Under the pieces are notes generated by a model. It saw only the letters and a program-made list of their open reading frames with translations, had not been told where the DNA came from and did no database searches. Positions 51,698 to 59,753 of a stretch of DNA of 64,000 nt are shown here, one piece after another. A program made the translations under genes and the position numbers. Source of the DNA: Citromicrobium sp. JLT1363 (GTDB lineage: Bacteria; Pseudomonadota; Alphaproteobacteria; Sphingomonadales; Sphingomonadaceae); the NCBI RefSeq assembly GCF_000186705.1, contig NZ_AEUE01000003.1, positions 1 to 64,000 on the forward strand, given 5' to 3'. Position 1 is the first letter of the stretch, and every line of letters begins with the position of its first letter.

Positions 51698-51931
51698 ATG
51701 AAAGTTCCCCCGAATGCGTCCCTGAAAGAGCGGACGCTATATCCGGGGCCGGTCCAGCGCAACGGATTTTCCCGGTGCTTGCGTTTGCGTGCATCCGGGC
51801 CTAGATGCGGTCGGGTCTCTCGACATCGAAGCTGCAGACCTGCCTTCCCGATCATGCGATCTGGAAGGCGATCCCGGCTTCCCGGAAGAGACGTTGGTTT
51901 GGTTCGATACACATCAGGTGGGACGGCAAAG

Positions 51932-52153
51932 ATGGCCGAAGGCAAAGCCGAAACGAAAAAGCGCAGGACGTCGATCAGCGAATTCGCACGTCAGGTGCGT
52001 ACGGAGACGAGCAAGGTCGTCTGGCCCACGCGGCAGGAAACGATCCAGACCGCGATCTTCGTCAGCATCCTGGTGCTGATCCTCTCGCTGTTCTTCCTCG
52101 GCATCGATTCCCTGTTCGGGGCGATCGTCCGCTTCCTTCTCACGCTCGTCTGA
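51932..52153 (+). CDS. secE: Preprotein translocase subunit SecE
   Basis: 73 residues, normal for a single-span SecE: basic N-terminus (MAEGKAETKKRRTSISEFAR), the conserved amphipathic helix VRTETSKVVWPTRQETIQTA and one membrane segment FVSILVLILSLFFLGIDSLF. It is the third subunit of SecYEG. The frame is open far upstream, but the conserved region starts here with GGGACGGCAAAG before the ATG. nusG follows by 26 nt, the standard order. Confidence 0.96.
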   Translation: MAEGKAETKKRRTSISEFARQVRTETSKVVWPTRQETIQTAIFVSILVLILSLFFLGIDSLFGAIVRFLLTLV

Positions 52154-52179
52154 GCCGCCTTTTCCCGCAGGACATTTGC

Positions 52180-52716
52180 ATGGCACGCTGGTACATCATT
52201 CACGCCTATTCCGGTTTCGAGAACAAGGTCCGCGACGCGATCATCGCCGAGGCAGAGCGCCTGGGCCTGTCCGAGGGCGTCGAAGAGGTCGAAGTGCCGA
52301 CCGAGACCGTGACCGAGGTCAAGCGCGGCAAGAAGGTTCAGGTCGAACGCAAGTTCATGCCCGGCTACGTGCTGGCCAAGCTGAACATGACCGACGATGT
52401 CTATCACCTGGTCAAGAACACGCCCAAGGTGACCGGCTTCCTGGGCGCGGGCAACAAGCCGCAGGCGATTTCCGAGAAGGAAGCCGCGCGCTATTTCGGC
52501 GGGGTGGAAGAAGCGAAGGCCGCGCCCAAGCAGCAGGTTTCGGTCGATTACGAAATCGGCGACCAGGTCAAGGTGCTCGACGGGCCCTTCGCCAGCTTCA
52601 ACGGCGTGGTGGAAGAGCTCGATTTCGACAAGGCGAAGGTCAAGGTTTCGGTCTCGATCTTCGGCCGCGCGACTCCGGTCGAGCTGGACTTCGAACAGGT
52701 CGAACTGGTCAAGTAG
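52180..52716 (+). CDS. nusG: Transcription termination/antitermination factor NusG
   Basis: 178 residues. The NGN domain has ARWYIIHAYSGFENKVRDAI, VEVPTETVTEVKRGKKVQVE and RKFMPGYVLAKLNMTDDVYH with VTGFLGAGNKPQAISEKE. The KOW domain is DYEIGDQVKVLDGPFASFNG. It binds RNA polymerase and Rho or S10. The first conserved residues are at ATG 52180, so this start is secure. It follows secE as in nearly all bacteria. Confidence 0.97.
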   Translation: MARWYIIHAYSGFENKVRDAIIAEAERLGLSEGVEEVEVPTETVTEVKRGKKVQVERKFMPGYVLAKLNMTDDVYHLVKNTPKVTGFLGAGNKPQAISEKEAARYFGGVEEAKAAPKQQVSVDYEIGDQVKVLDGPFASFNGVVEELDFDKAKVKVSVSIFGRATPVELDFEQVELVK

Positions 52717-52739
52717 GAACCGGGACGGGCGCGCGCCGG

Positions 52740-52946
52740 ATGAAGACGCGCCCCGGCATCTGGCATCGCAAGAAGCAATATGCGACCCGCGAGGCAGCCG
52801 AACTGGCTGCGCGCGAGGCGCCGTTCACGCTGCGCGCCTATCGCTGCGCGCTATGCCGCCGGTTCCATCTGACCAGCCGCACCAAGGGCATGAAAATCCC
52901 GCGCCACGAACTCGATGCGCGCCGCTCGGGCCAGCCGAAAGGCTAG
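52740..52946 (+). CDS. Small CxxC-containing protein of unknown function
   Basis: 68 residues, strongly basic: MKTRPGIWHRKKQYATREAA, then REAPFTLRAYRCALCRRFHL and TSRTKGMKIPRHELDARRSG. The CxxC plus a nearby His (RCALCRRFHLTS) suggests a small zinc ribbon or RNA-binding protein. It starts 23 nt after nusG and is convergent with the CPBP protease (4-nt overlap). The short length and Arg/Lys content resemble ribosome-associated proteins, but no family is recognised. Confidence 0.6.
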   Translation: MKTRPGIWHRKKQYATREAAELAAREAPFTLRAYRCALCRRFHLTSRTKGMKIPRHELDARRSGQPKG

Positions 52947-53674
52947 GCCAGCCAGCCGAGGCTCTGGCTGTAGGCCAGGCTGAGCATGATCGTGTCGACA
53001 GCCGCATGCGCGAGGATGCAGGCCCACAGGTTGCCGCGATTGGCGAAGCGCAGCCAGGCGAGAAACAGGCCGATGCTGGCTGTCACCAGCACGCCGCCCC
53101 AGCCCTGATACAGATGCGGCAGGCCGAACAGGGCCGCCTGGATGATCGCGGCGGGCCACTTGCGCCCGCGCATGCCGCGCAGCCGCATCAGCCGGTCCAT
53201 CAGGAAGCCGCGATAGAGCAGTTCCTCCCCGAAGCCCGCGGCAAACCATGCGACCAGCACGATCCACAGTGCGAAACTCGTCGGGCTTTGGGTGACGTAG
53301 TCCATCACCAGCGACACATCGATGGGCGGCAGCCCCAGAGCGTCGATAACGATCCCCCCGATGGCGAACAGCGCGATGATCGCGCCCGTGCCAAGCGCCG
53401 CCAGCCCGAGCGTGCGCTGCATGTTCGTGGGCGGGCGGATCTTCCACGCATGGGCAAGGCAGTTGTCCGACGCGAGCCACAGCCGCGCGACCAGCAGGGC
53501 GGCGACCATGCTTGCCACGACCGAGCCGAGCACGCCCACATTGGTTTCGCCGAAGATCAGGATGGGGGGGATGCTGGCGAGAAAATAGGCCAGCGCCACG
53601 CTGCCAAGTTGTACCGCGAACCGCAGCCAGCCGAGTCGACGCAGGCGGTTTCTGGCGAGGGAGCGTGGCTTCAT
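52943..53674 (-). CDS. CPBP-family intramembrane metalloprotease
   Basis: 243 residues with about eight membrane segments. The CPBP (Abi) motifs are all present: EELLYRGFLMDRLMRLRGMR (EExxxR), FGLPHLYQGWGGVLVTASIG (motif 2 His) and AHAAVDTIMLSLAYSQ (motif 3 His). The family includes prenyl-protein proteases and bacteriocin-immunity proteins. I chose ATG 53674, which begins a basic N-terminus. The frame extends to 53779, but that part lacks membrane character. It interrupts the usual nusG-rplK spacing. Confidence 0.85.
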   Translation of the reverse strand: MKPRSLARNRLRRLGWLRFAVQLGSVALAYFLASIPPILIFGETNVGVLGSVVASMVAALLVARLWLASDNCLAHAWKIRPPTNMQRTLGLAALGTGAIIALFAIGGIVIDALGLPPIDVSLVMDYVTQSPTSFALWIVLVAWFAAGFGEELLYRGFLMDRLMRLRGMRGRKWPAAIIQAALFGLPHLYQGWGGVLVTASIGLFLAWLRFANRGNLWACILAHAAVDTIMLSLAYSQSLGWLA

Positions 53675-54186
53675 TGGGCTTGGACAACTGCCGCAAATGG
53701 GCGCTTCTGGCAACCGGCCTGCCGCGCAGTCGCGCCAGAACGGGACGGACCGGGGCCTAAACAGCGCGGATCGTGCCACAGCGCCGAACCGGCGCGCTGC
53801 GTGCGGCGAGTACTTTCCTGCTCCGGTCCGGTCTGCGATGACCGGGGTGGCCGCTGTGGTCGAGCTAAGCCGGGAGAAAACGGACGGAAAAAGCGAAATG
53901 TGTCACCCGGGGCTGGGTGCGGCAGAATAAATCACGCAATATCAACACCATGATCCATCATCTATCGGGGGGCACATTGGCGACACGTGTCACCCTGCCG
54001 CGCCTCTCGCCCCTCTGCGACACACGGAGAATCGCTTGCATTTCGCGGCAAAATCGCTATCTGCGCCGCTTCCCGAGCACAGCTTTGGAAAACCCGATGC
54101 GGGAGGCGATCATGGATCGCCGCTGACCGCTTACCATGAGCGTGGGCCGCAAGGCTCCGCGCGACAGTGAGAAAAGGAGGCCTCCC
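53675..54186. other. 512-nt leader between the CPBP gene and rplK
   Basis: No gene was found. A promoter candidate for rplK lies at 54036-54063 and the strong Shine-Dalgarno AAAAGGAGG ends at 54181. The stretch 53675-53900 is GC-rich with short hairpins and may be the 5' end of the CPBP gene on the other strand. I recognise no known leader RNA. Confidence 0.5.
54036..54063 (+). promoter_or_regulatory. Candidate sigma-70 promoter of rplKA
   Basis: TTGCAT at 54036-54041 and TATCTG at 54058-54063, 16 nt apart, lie about 125 nt before the rplK ATG. It is the best match in this leader but not strong, and no experimental support exists. Confidence 0.35.
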
Positions 54187-54618
54187 ATGGCCAAGAAGAT
54201 CGAAGGTTACATCAACCTTCAGGTGCCCGCCGGCACCGCCAACCCCTCGCCGCCGATCGGCCCTGCGCTGGGTCAGCGCGGCGTGAACATCATGGAATTC
54301 TGCAAGGCGTTCAACGCCGCGACGCAGGACCTTGAAAAGGGCGCTCCGATCCCGACCAAGATCACGGTCTATGCGGATCGCAGCTTCACCTTCGTCACCA
54401 AGAGCCCGCCCGCCAGCTTCCTCATCAAGAAGGCGATGAAGATCAAGTCGGGTTCGAAAGAGCCGGGCAAGAACATCATCGGCTCGATCAAGGTCAGCCA
54501 GCTGTCCGAGATCGCGGAGCAGAAGATGAAGGATCTGAACGCGAACGACATGGATCAGGCGATCAAGATCATCGCCGGTTCCGCCCGTTCGATGGGCATC
54601 GAAGTGGTGGAGGGCTGA
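54187..54618 (+). CDS. rplK: 50S ribosomal protein L11
   Basis: 143 residues, standard length. L11 motifs: [20 protein letters not shown] and [20 protein letters not shown] in the N-terminal domain, [20 protein letters not shown] and [20 protein letters not shown] in the C-terminal rRNA-binding domain. It stabilises the GTPase centre of 23S rRNA. ATG 54187 lies 5-6 nt behind AAAAGGAGG. rplA follows by 2 nt. Confidence 0.98.
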   Translation: MAKKIEGYINLQVPAGTANPSPPIGPALGQRGVNIMEFCKAFNAATQDLEKGAPIPTKITVYADRSFTFVTKSPPASFLIKKAMKIKSGSKEPGKNIIGSIKVSQLSEIAEQKMKDLNANDMDQAIKIIAGSARSMGIEVVEG

Positions 54619-54620
54619 TC

Positions 54621-55316
54621 ATGGCGACGCTTACCAAGAAGCAGAAGACGTTGAACGAGAAGCTCGACGCGGAAAAGCTGTACACCTTCGACGAAGCGCT
54701 CAGCACGCTGCGCGAGCACAAGGCGAAGTTCGACGAGACGGTTGAGGTCGCGATGAACCTCGGCGTCGATCCGCGCCATGCGGACCAGATGGTGCGCGGC
54801 ATGGTCGCGCTGCCCTCGGGCACCGGCAAGGACGTGAAGGTCGCCGTGTTCGCCAAGGGCGACAATGCCGAGAAGGCGCTGGCCGCCGGTGCCGACAAGG
54901 TCGGCGCGGAAGACCTCATGGAAGACATGCAGGCCGGCAACCTCGATTACGACCGCGTGATCGCAACGCCCGACATGATGGGTGTGGTCGGCCGCCTCGG
55001 AAAGGTGCTGGGCCCCAAGGGCCTGATGCCGAACCCGAAGCTGGGCACCGTGACCCCGAACGTGGAACAGGCCGTGAAGGACGCCAAGGGCGGCCAGGTC
55101 GAATTCCGCGTGGAGAAGCAGGGCATCATCCACTCGGGCCTGGGCAAGCTGTCGTTCAAGGACGAAGACCTGAAGACCAACTTCAAGGCCTTCACCGATG
55201 CGATCGTCAAGGCGAAGCCCTCGGGCGCGAAGGGCAAGTACGTCAAGAAGGTCACGCTGACCTCCTCGATGGGCCCGGGCCTGAAGATCGACCTGAGCGA
55301 AGTCGAAGGCGCGTAA
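54621..55316 (+). CDS. rplA: 50S ribosomal protein L1
   Basis: 231 residues, standard length. L1 motifs: [40 protein letters not shown] and [20 protein letters not shown], then [20 protein letters not shown]. It forms the stalk at the E site and represses its own mRNA. It follows rplK directly. rplJ and rplL do not follow here; a terminator at 55345 does. Confidence 0.98.
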   Translation: MATLTKKQKTLNEKLDAEKLYTFDEALSTLREHKAKFDETVEVAMNLGVDPRHADQMVRGMVALPSGTGKDVKVAVFAKGDNAEKALAAGADKVGAEDLMEDMQAGNLDYDRVIATPDMMGVVGRLGKVLGPKGLMPNPKLGTVTPNVEQAVKDAKGGQVEFRVEKQGIIHSGLGKLSFKDEDLKTNFKAFTDAIVKAKPSGAKGKYVKKVTLTSSMGPGLKIDLSEVEGA

Positions 55317-55344
55317 GCCTTTCGTTTCACTGGAAATTTCAAGG

Positions 55345-55372
55345 GGCCGGGGCGGAAACGCTCCGGCCTTTT
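55345..55372 (+). terminator. Rho-independent terminator of rplKA
   Basis: GGCCGGGGCG / CGCTCCGGCC forms a 10-bp stem (one wobble) around a GAAA tetraloop, followed by TTTT. It lies 29 nt after the rplA stop. The convergent GNAT gene ends just 2 nt beyond it. Confidence 0.9.
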
Positions 55373-55373
55373 G

Positions 55374-56288
55374 CTATGCCCTGAGCAGCCTGCGCGCCGA
55401 AGCGAGCGAGCGATTGCCCTGCACCAGCGCCTTGCCCCGGGCCACGCCCGCATCGAAGCCCGCCCGCGCGCCAAGCAGCACCCGGTTGGCCAGCGTCCGG
55501 CGCAGTAGCACGAACGAACAGCACGCGACGCTGTGCGTGCCGAACAGCGCCTTGTGCGCGCCATCGCCCTCGGTGAAATCGAAGAAGCGGAACCGCTCTT
55601 CCGCGAACAGCATGCGCAGCGCTTCCATCTGGAGGACGGTTCCGGGCGAAAGCTGCGCGTGGGCAGGGTCGTAGCCCAGATGCGCGTAGACCAGCGTCTT
55701 TCCGCGAACGGGCAGGGAGAGGTAGGCGACCGGTTCGCCCCCGAGGAACAGCAGGAAGCAGCGCATGCGCCCCGCCGCCGCCTCGGCCAGCATCTCATCG
55801 CGCGCGCAATCGCCGTCTGGCAGCCCGGCGTCGAGCAGGCGCGCCTGGTAGGTCTTTCCGGACAGCGGAAGCGCGAGCTGGAGGAAGCGCTCGACCTCCT
55901 CCGCCGCGGTGTAGGCGCGGATATCCAGCGCGCCGCCATCCGCCTGGGCGAACTTCCTCGCCTTGCGCCGCAACGTGCTGCGCGTCTTGCCGGAGAAGCG
56001 GGCCAGGTAATCCTCGAAGCTGCCGTCCATCGCGATATAGTGGCGGTGGAATTCCTCCCGCGCACCCGCGATGTGGCCCGGAAAGGCGGCGACAATCTGC
56101 CGCTCCATGGAGAGCGGGGCTGAAAGCACCCTGATCCCGTCGCAGTGCGAGCTATCCGGTGGTTGGGTTGGCGCAATGCCTGCCAGGGCTTCCTCCAGCG
56201 AGAACGCGAAGGGATCGAGCACCCGGTCGGTCGTGAACAGCCGGCGTGCCCCGATCGTGAACGCGATCTGGGTACTTTCGCCAGCCAT
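55374..56288 (-). CDS. GNAT-family acetyltransferase, CelD/BcsL-like
   Basis: 304 residues. The first half is poorly conserved; the second half fits the Acetyltransf_6 fold: [60 protein letters not shown] and [20 protein letters not shown]. These proteins occur near cell-surface polysaccharide genes and cellulose-like loci, and resemble FemAB-type enzymes. It overlaps the deacetylase gene upstream by 1 nt (TAATG), so the two form an operon likely acting on an exported polysaccharide. Confidence 0.75.
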   Translation of the reverse strand: MAGESTQIAFTIGARRLFTTDRVLDPFAFSLEEALAGIAPTQPPDSSHCDGIRVLSAPLSMERQIVAAFPGHIAGAREEFHRHYIAMDGSFEDYLARFSGKTRSTLRRKARKFAQADGGALDIRAYTAAEEVERFLQLALPLSGKTYQARLLDAGLPDGDCARDEMLAEAAAGRMRCFLLFLGGEPVAYLSLPVRGKTLVYAHLGYDPAHAQLSPGTVLQMEALRMLFAEERFRFFDFTEGDGAHKALFGTHSVACCSFVLLRRTLANRVLLGARAGFDAGVARGKALVQGNRSLASARRLLRA

Positions 56289-57265
56289 TACAGCGCACCG
56301 TAAAGCGTGTTCGATACGGCCTGCTCGGCATACCGCAGGCCCACCGCAATCGTGCTGGCCGGCACCGGGCGCGGCATTTCGGCGCGGTTAAAAACCTTCA
56401 CCGGTGGGGATTGTGCGAAGTCGGCGGTCCATATCCCGTCGATATCCTGCAAGGCCCTGCACAATCCCTCGAACCGCGCGCGGACCACCTTGTTCACGGC
56501 CAGGCTGCGGCGGTTGATGAGTTCGAAACTGTGCGAAACCAGCGTGAAGCAGGTCATTCGCCCGTCGCGCGCATGCAGCAGGGCCGCGCGCATTTCCTTG
56601 AGCGAGAGGGCCGTGATCTGGGCGTGGCGCAGACGCCCCCCAAGGTCGCCGACACACGATACGGGCACCTCGATGATGCCTTCGTACAGAAGGGGCTGGG
56701 TATCGGTGGCGCGCAGATCCAGCGCGCTGTCGCCGCCCACGATTCCGGGCGTGTGGCTGCTGTCGTAATACAGGCCGATTTCGCGCAGCGCCCGCAGCGT
56801 GTCTCTGTTTGCCCCGTAATTGCCTGCGCGAAAGGCGACCGGATCCGGCGCGCCGGCGGCAACCAGCGTATCGCGAGCCCATTCGAGGATGCGGCACTGC
56901 TCCTCGAAGGCAAAGTCCTTGATATTGCGGCCTTCGAGGCCGGCGAACGGGCCCCCCGGCGGTGCGAATTTGAGCCACTCGGTGTGGCAGTGGAGCTGCA
57001 CGTCCTGCCCTGCCGCCAGTATTGGTGCGACGACATCCTCTATCGCGGCGACGCCCCAGACAAGCGCAGGCATCGGATCGACGAAGAACACCGCGCGCTG
57101 CCCGTAGCGTTTCAGCAGCTCGAGCTTGTGCGTGATACCCGCCGGGCCATCGGGCGTGAGGCAGGCGATAGAGCGCGCGAAGTTCTCCGCCCGGTCAACC
57201 GGGCAGGGGCTGTTCGCCAGGGCCGAGGAATACTCGGTATCAATGGTCAGGTAGACGCTCGTCAT
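56288..57265 (-). CDS. Polysaccharide deacetylase (NodB-like)
   Basis: 325 residues. NodB-homology motifs: YLTIDTEYSS at the N-terminus (metal Asp), DVQLHCHTEWLKFAPPGGPF (HxxxH-type motif 2) and PVAFRAGNYGANRDTLRALR (motif 3), with YYDSSHTPGIVGG. It removes acetyl groups from sugar chains. It lacks a signal peptide, so it may act on a cytoplasmic precursor or be part of a complex. It is coupled to the GNAT/CelD-like gene downstream. Confidence 0.8.
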   Translation of the reverse strand: MTSVYLTIDTEYSSALANSPCPVDRAENFARSIACLTPDGPAGITHKLELLKRYGQRAVFFVDPMPALVWGVAAIEDVVAPILAAGQDVQLHCHTEWLKFAPPGGPFAGLEGRNIKDFAFEEQCRILEWARDTLVAAGAPDPVAFRAGNYGANRDTLRALREIGLYYDSSHTPGIVGGDSALDLRATDTQPLLYEGIIEVPVSCVGDLGGRLRHAQITALSLKEMRAALLHARDGRMTCFTLVSHSFELINRRSLAVNKVVRARFEGLCRALQDIDGIWTADFAQSPPVKVFNRAEMPRPVPASTIAVGLRYAEQAVSNTLYGAL

Positions 57266-57324
57266 GACGCCGCAGCGGTAGCACTACTGAGTTAATACGC
57301 GGTTCGCCTCTGTCGCTGCCCTGC

Positions 57325-58083
57325 TCAGATGCCGCCCGGGACCGGCGAATAGCCGGCGTCTGTCAGCGCCTCGCGCAGGTCCTTCGCGCAGGCGGCCAGC
57401 GCGCTCGCGTCGGTCGACCGGATGACGAAATTCGCGCCGACCTTGCCTTCGCGGAAGAAGGGGTAGCTGCCGATCTGGCATTCGGAATTGCGCTTCACGA
57501 CCTCGCGCAGGAGACCTGCCACCTCGCTCTCGGCGGTCCAGCAGCCCATCGTTTCGCTCTGCAAAGGCGCCCCGCCTTCCAGTGTGCCGGTCAGCGCGTC
57601 GAGCATGCCTGCCGTGATATGCGGCACACCCGCCATCAGGTAGATCGCACCGATGCGGATACCCGGCGCGCCGGACATGCGATTGGGGATCAGCTCTGCC
57701 CCTTCGGGAACGCGCGCCATGCGCAGGCGGTCTTCGGTCAATCCGCCCGGCTTGTCCGCATAATAGCGTTCCAGCGTGGCGCGCGCTTCGGGATGGACAA
57801 CAACGCCCACGCCAAGCGCGGCGGCAACCGCGTCCACCGTGATGTCGTCGTGCGTGGGGCCGATGCCGCCGGTGGTGAAGAGGTAATCGTTGCGTTCGCG
57901 CAGCGTGTTCACCGCCTCAACGATCCGGTCTTCCTCGTCCGGTACGACGCGCACCTCGGCCAGGCGGATGCCCTGCACCTGCAGCCATTCGGCCACCTGC
58001 GCGATATTCTTGTCGTGCGTGCGGCCGGACAGGATTTCGTCGCCGATGACGACGAGCGCGGCGGTCCAGATACGATCGGTCAT
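57325..58083 (-). CDS. CinA-type molybdopterin-binding domain protein
   Basis: 252 residues. MoCF_biosynth (CinA-N) fold: IWTAALVVIGDEILSGRTHD, DEEDRIVEAVNTLRERNDYL, FTTGGIGPTHDDITVDAVAA and RMSGAPGIRIGAIYLMAGVP. It lacks the C-terminal nicotinamide deamidase (CinA-C) domain, so it is the short form, often called competence/damage-inducible protein A. I chose ATG 58083; the frame stays open further upstream into the monooxygenase gene, but in another frame. It lies 20 nt downstream of the monooxygenase gene. Confidence 0.85.
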   Translation of the reverse strand: MTDRIWTAALVVIGDEILSGRTHDKNIAQVAEWLQVQGIRLAEVRVVPDEEDRIVEAVNTLRERNDYLFTTGGIGPTHDDITVDAVAAALGVGVVVHPEARATLERYYADKPGGLTEDRLRMARVPEGAELIPNRMSGAPGIRIGAIYLMAGVPHITAGMLDALTGTLEGGAPLQSETMGCWTAESEVAGLLREVVKRNSECQIGSYPFFREGKVGANFVIRSTDASALAACAKDLREALTDAGYSPVPGGI

Positions 58084-58103
58084 GGAAAAAAGGGCTCGCG
58101 TTC

Positions 58104-59630
58104 TCAGGTTGGGCTGCGCGCGGTGCTGGAAGGTGCCGGTGCCGCATGATCGTCCGGTGCGTGGCTCACGCCCTTGAAATGCAGGATGCCGTCGTCGATC
58201 GGGTCGCGCTTCATCTGCTTGCGGTCGACCCGGTAATCCTGGTTGAGCCGCCAGGGGAAGGAAACCGCGTTTCTCGGCATGATCGCCTTGGATCGCTGGA
58301 TATACCCGGAGGAGAAATCGAAGATATCGTCCTCCTCCAGCGCGTTTTCTTCTGCCTGGCTGAGCGCGGGCACCGCGATATCGGCGCCTTTCTCGTCCAT
58401 CAGGTTGAGCACTTCGCACACGTATGCCGCATTGAGGTCGGCCCGCAAAGTCCAGCTGGCATTGAGATAGCCGAACACTACCGCAAGGTTCGGCAGGTTC
58501 GAGAACATGCAGCCCTTGTAATAGAAGCGCTGCGCGAAATCGACCGGCTCTCCATCGACAGAGACCGCGATCTTGCCCGCTACGGCAAGCTTCAGGCCGG
58601 TGGCGGTGACGAGGATGTCGGCCGGTATCTCCCGCCCGTCCTCCAGCACGACCCTGTCTTTCGCAAAGCGCGCAATACGGCCCGTGACGACGTCTGCCTT
58701 GCCGCTCTTGATCGCTTCGAACAGGTCCGCATCGGGCACCAGGCACAGGCGCTGGTCCCACGGATCGTAGGGCGGGGTGAAGGCGGCCGCATCGTACTTG
58801 TCGCCCAGGTTCTCCCGCATCTTCTTGGTCAGGAAATCCTTCACCTTCTCGGGCCGGGTCTGCGCGCGTTTGAAGGCCACATCCTGCAACAGCACGTTCT
58901 TCCAGCGCGTGATCTTGTAGGCCACGCGTTCGGGCAGGATCTTGCGCAGGGTGTTGGCCATTCCATCGCGCGCAGGACGGCTGAACATCCAGGTGGGCGT
59001 GCGCTGAAGCATGGTGACCTTCGCCGCGTGCTTGGCCATCGAAGGCACGATGGTTACCGCGGTCGCGCCCGATCCGATCACCACGACGTTCTTGCCATCG
59101 TAGGCGAGGTCCTCGGGCCAGAATTGCGGGTGAACCACTTTCCCGGCGAACTCGCCCAGTTCAAAGCCCGGATCGTAGGGCTCGTCGTAGTCGTAGTAGC
59201 CCGAACCGAGATAGAGCCAGTTGGCGGTCAGCCGCTTGCGTTCGCCCTCGCCGGTTACGACGGTGACGATCCAGCGCGCGCTTGCGCTGTCGAAATCGGC
59301 GGTTTCGACGCACATGCCGAAGCGGATGTTCTCGCGGATGCCGCGTTCGTCCACGATGCGGTGGAGGTAGTCGAGGATCGCGGGCCCATCCGCGATGCTC
59401 TTTTCATGCCGCCAGGGTTCGAAGATGAAGCCCAGCGTGTGCATGTCGCTGTCCGACCGCACGCCGGGGTAGCGGAACAGGTCCCACGTGCCGCCGAGGT
59501 TGTCGCGCCTTTCCAGGATCGCGTAGCGCTTGCCAGGGCACATTTCCTCCATGTGGGCGGCCATGCCGATCCCCGAGATGCCCGCGCCGACAATCAGCAC
59601 GTCGAAATCATTGTCTTTGTTGTCCATCAT
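58104..59630 (-). CDS. Flavin-containing monooxygenase (Baeyer-Villiger type)
   Basis: About 508 residues. Motifs: DVLIVGAGISGIGMAAHMEE (FAD GxGxxG), RRDNLGGTWDLFRYPGVRSD (GGTW..R.PG), NVVVIGSGATAVTIVPSMAK (NADPH GxGxxA) and DILVTATGLK near residue 320 (ATG motif). It also has the FxGxxxHxxxW-like EFAGKVVHPQFWPEDLAYDG. Such enzymes insert oxygen into ketones or hydroxylate amines and aromatics. The substrate is unknown. I chose the first of two adjacent ATGs (59630, 59627), with AGGCGGCG before it. Confidence 0.93.
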   Translation of the reverse strand: MMDNKDNDFDVLIVGAGISGIGMAAHMEEMCPGKRYAILERRDNLGGTWDLFRYPGVRSDSDMHTLGFIFEPWRHEKSIADGPAILDYLHRIVDERGIRENIRFGMCVETADFDSASARWIVTVVTGEGERKRLTANWLYLGSGYYDYDEPYDPGFELGEFAGKVVHPQFWPEDLAYDGKNVVVIGSGATAVTIVPSMAKHAAKVTMLQRTPTWMFSRPARDGMANTLRKILPERVAYKITRWKNVLLQDVAFKRAQTRPEKVKDFLTKKMRENLGDKYDAAAFTPPYDPWDQRLCLVPDADLFEAIKSGKADVVTGRIARFAKDRVVLEDGREIPADILVTATGLKLAVAGKIAVSVDGEPVDFAQRFYYKGCMFSNLPNLAVVFGYLNASWTLRADLNAAYVCEVLNLMDEKGADIAVPALSQAEENALEEDDIFDFSSGYIQRSKAIMPRNAVSFPWRLNQDYRVDRKQMKRDPIDDGILHFKGVSHAPDDHAAPAPSSTARSPT

Positions 59631-59753
59631 CGCCGCCTGTCCATCGGGCCACTCTCCGTATCGCATCGCAACCTATCGCAAGGCCGCGCCATTGGCGAGG
59701 GTGCCTTTCTCCTGTGGCTGACGCGCGGGCGAAGTCAGGCTAGGGCGGTGGAC

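Noticed and set aside
54098-54127. Nine-codon leader peptide frame (MREAIMDRR) before rplK
   Set aside because: Very short, no attenuator-like pattern for a specific amino acid and no clear link to rplKA control.
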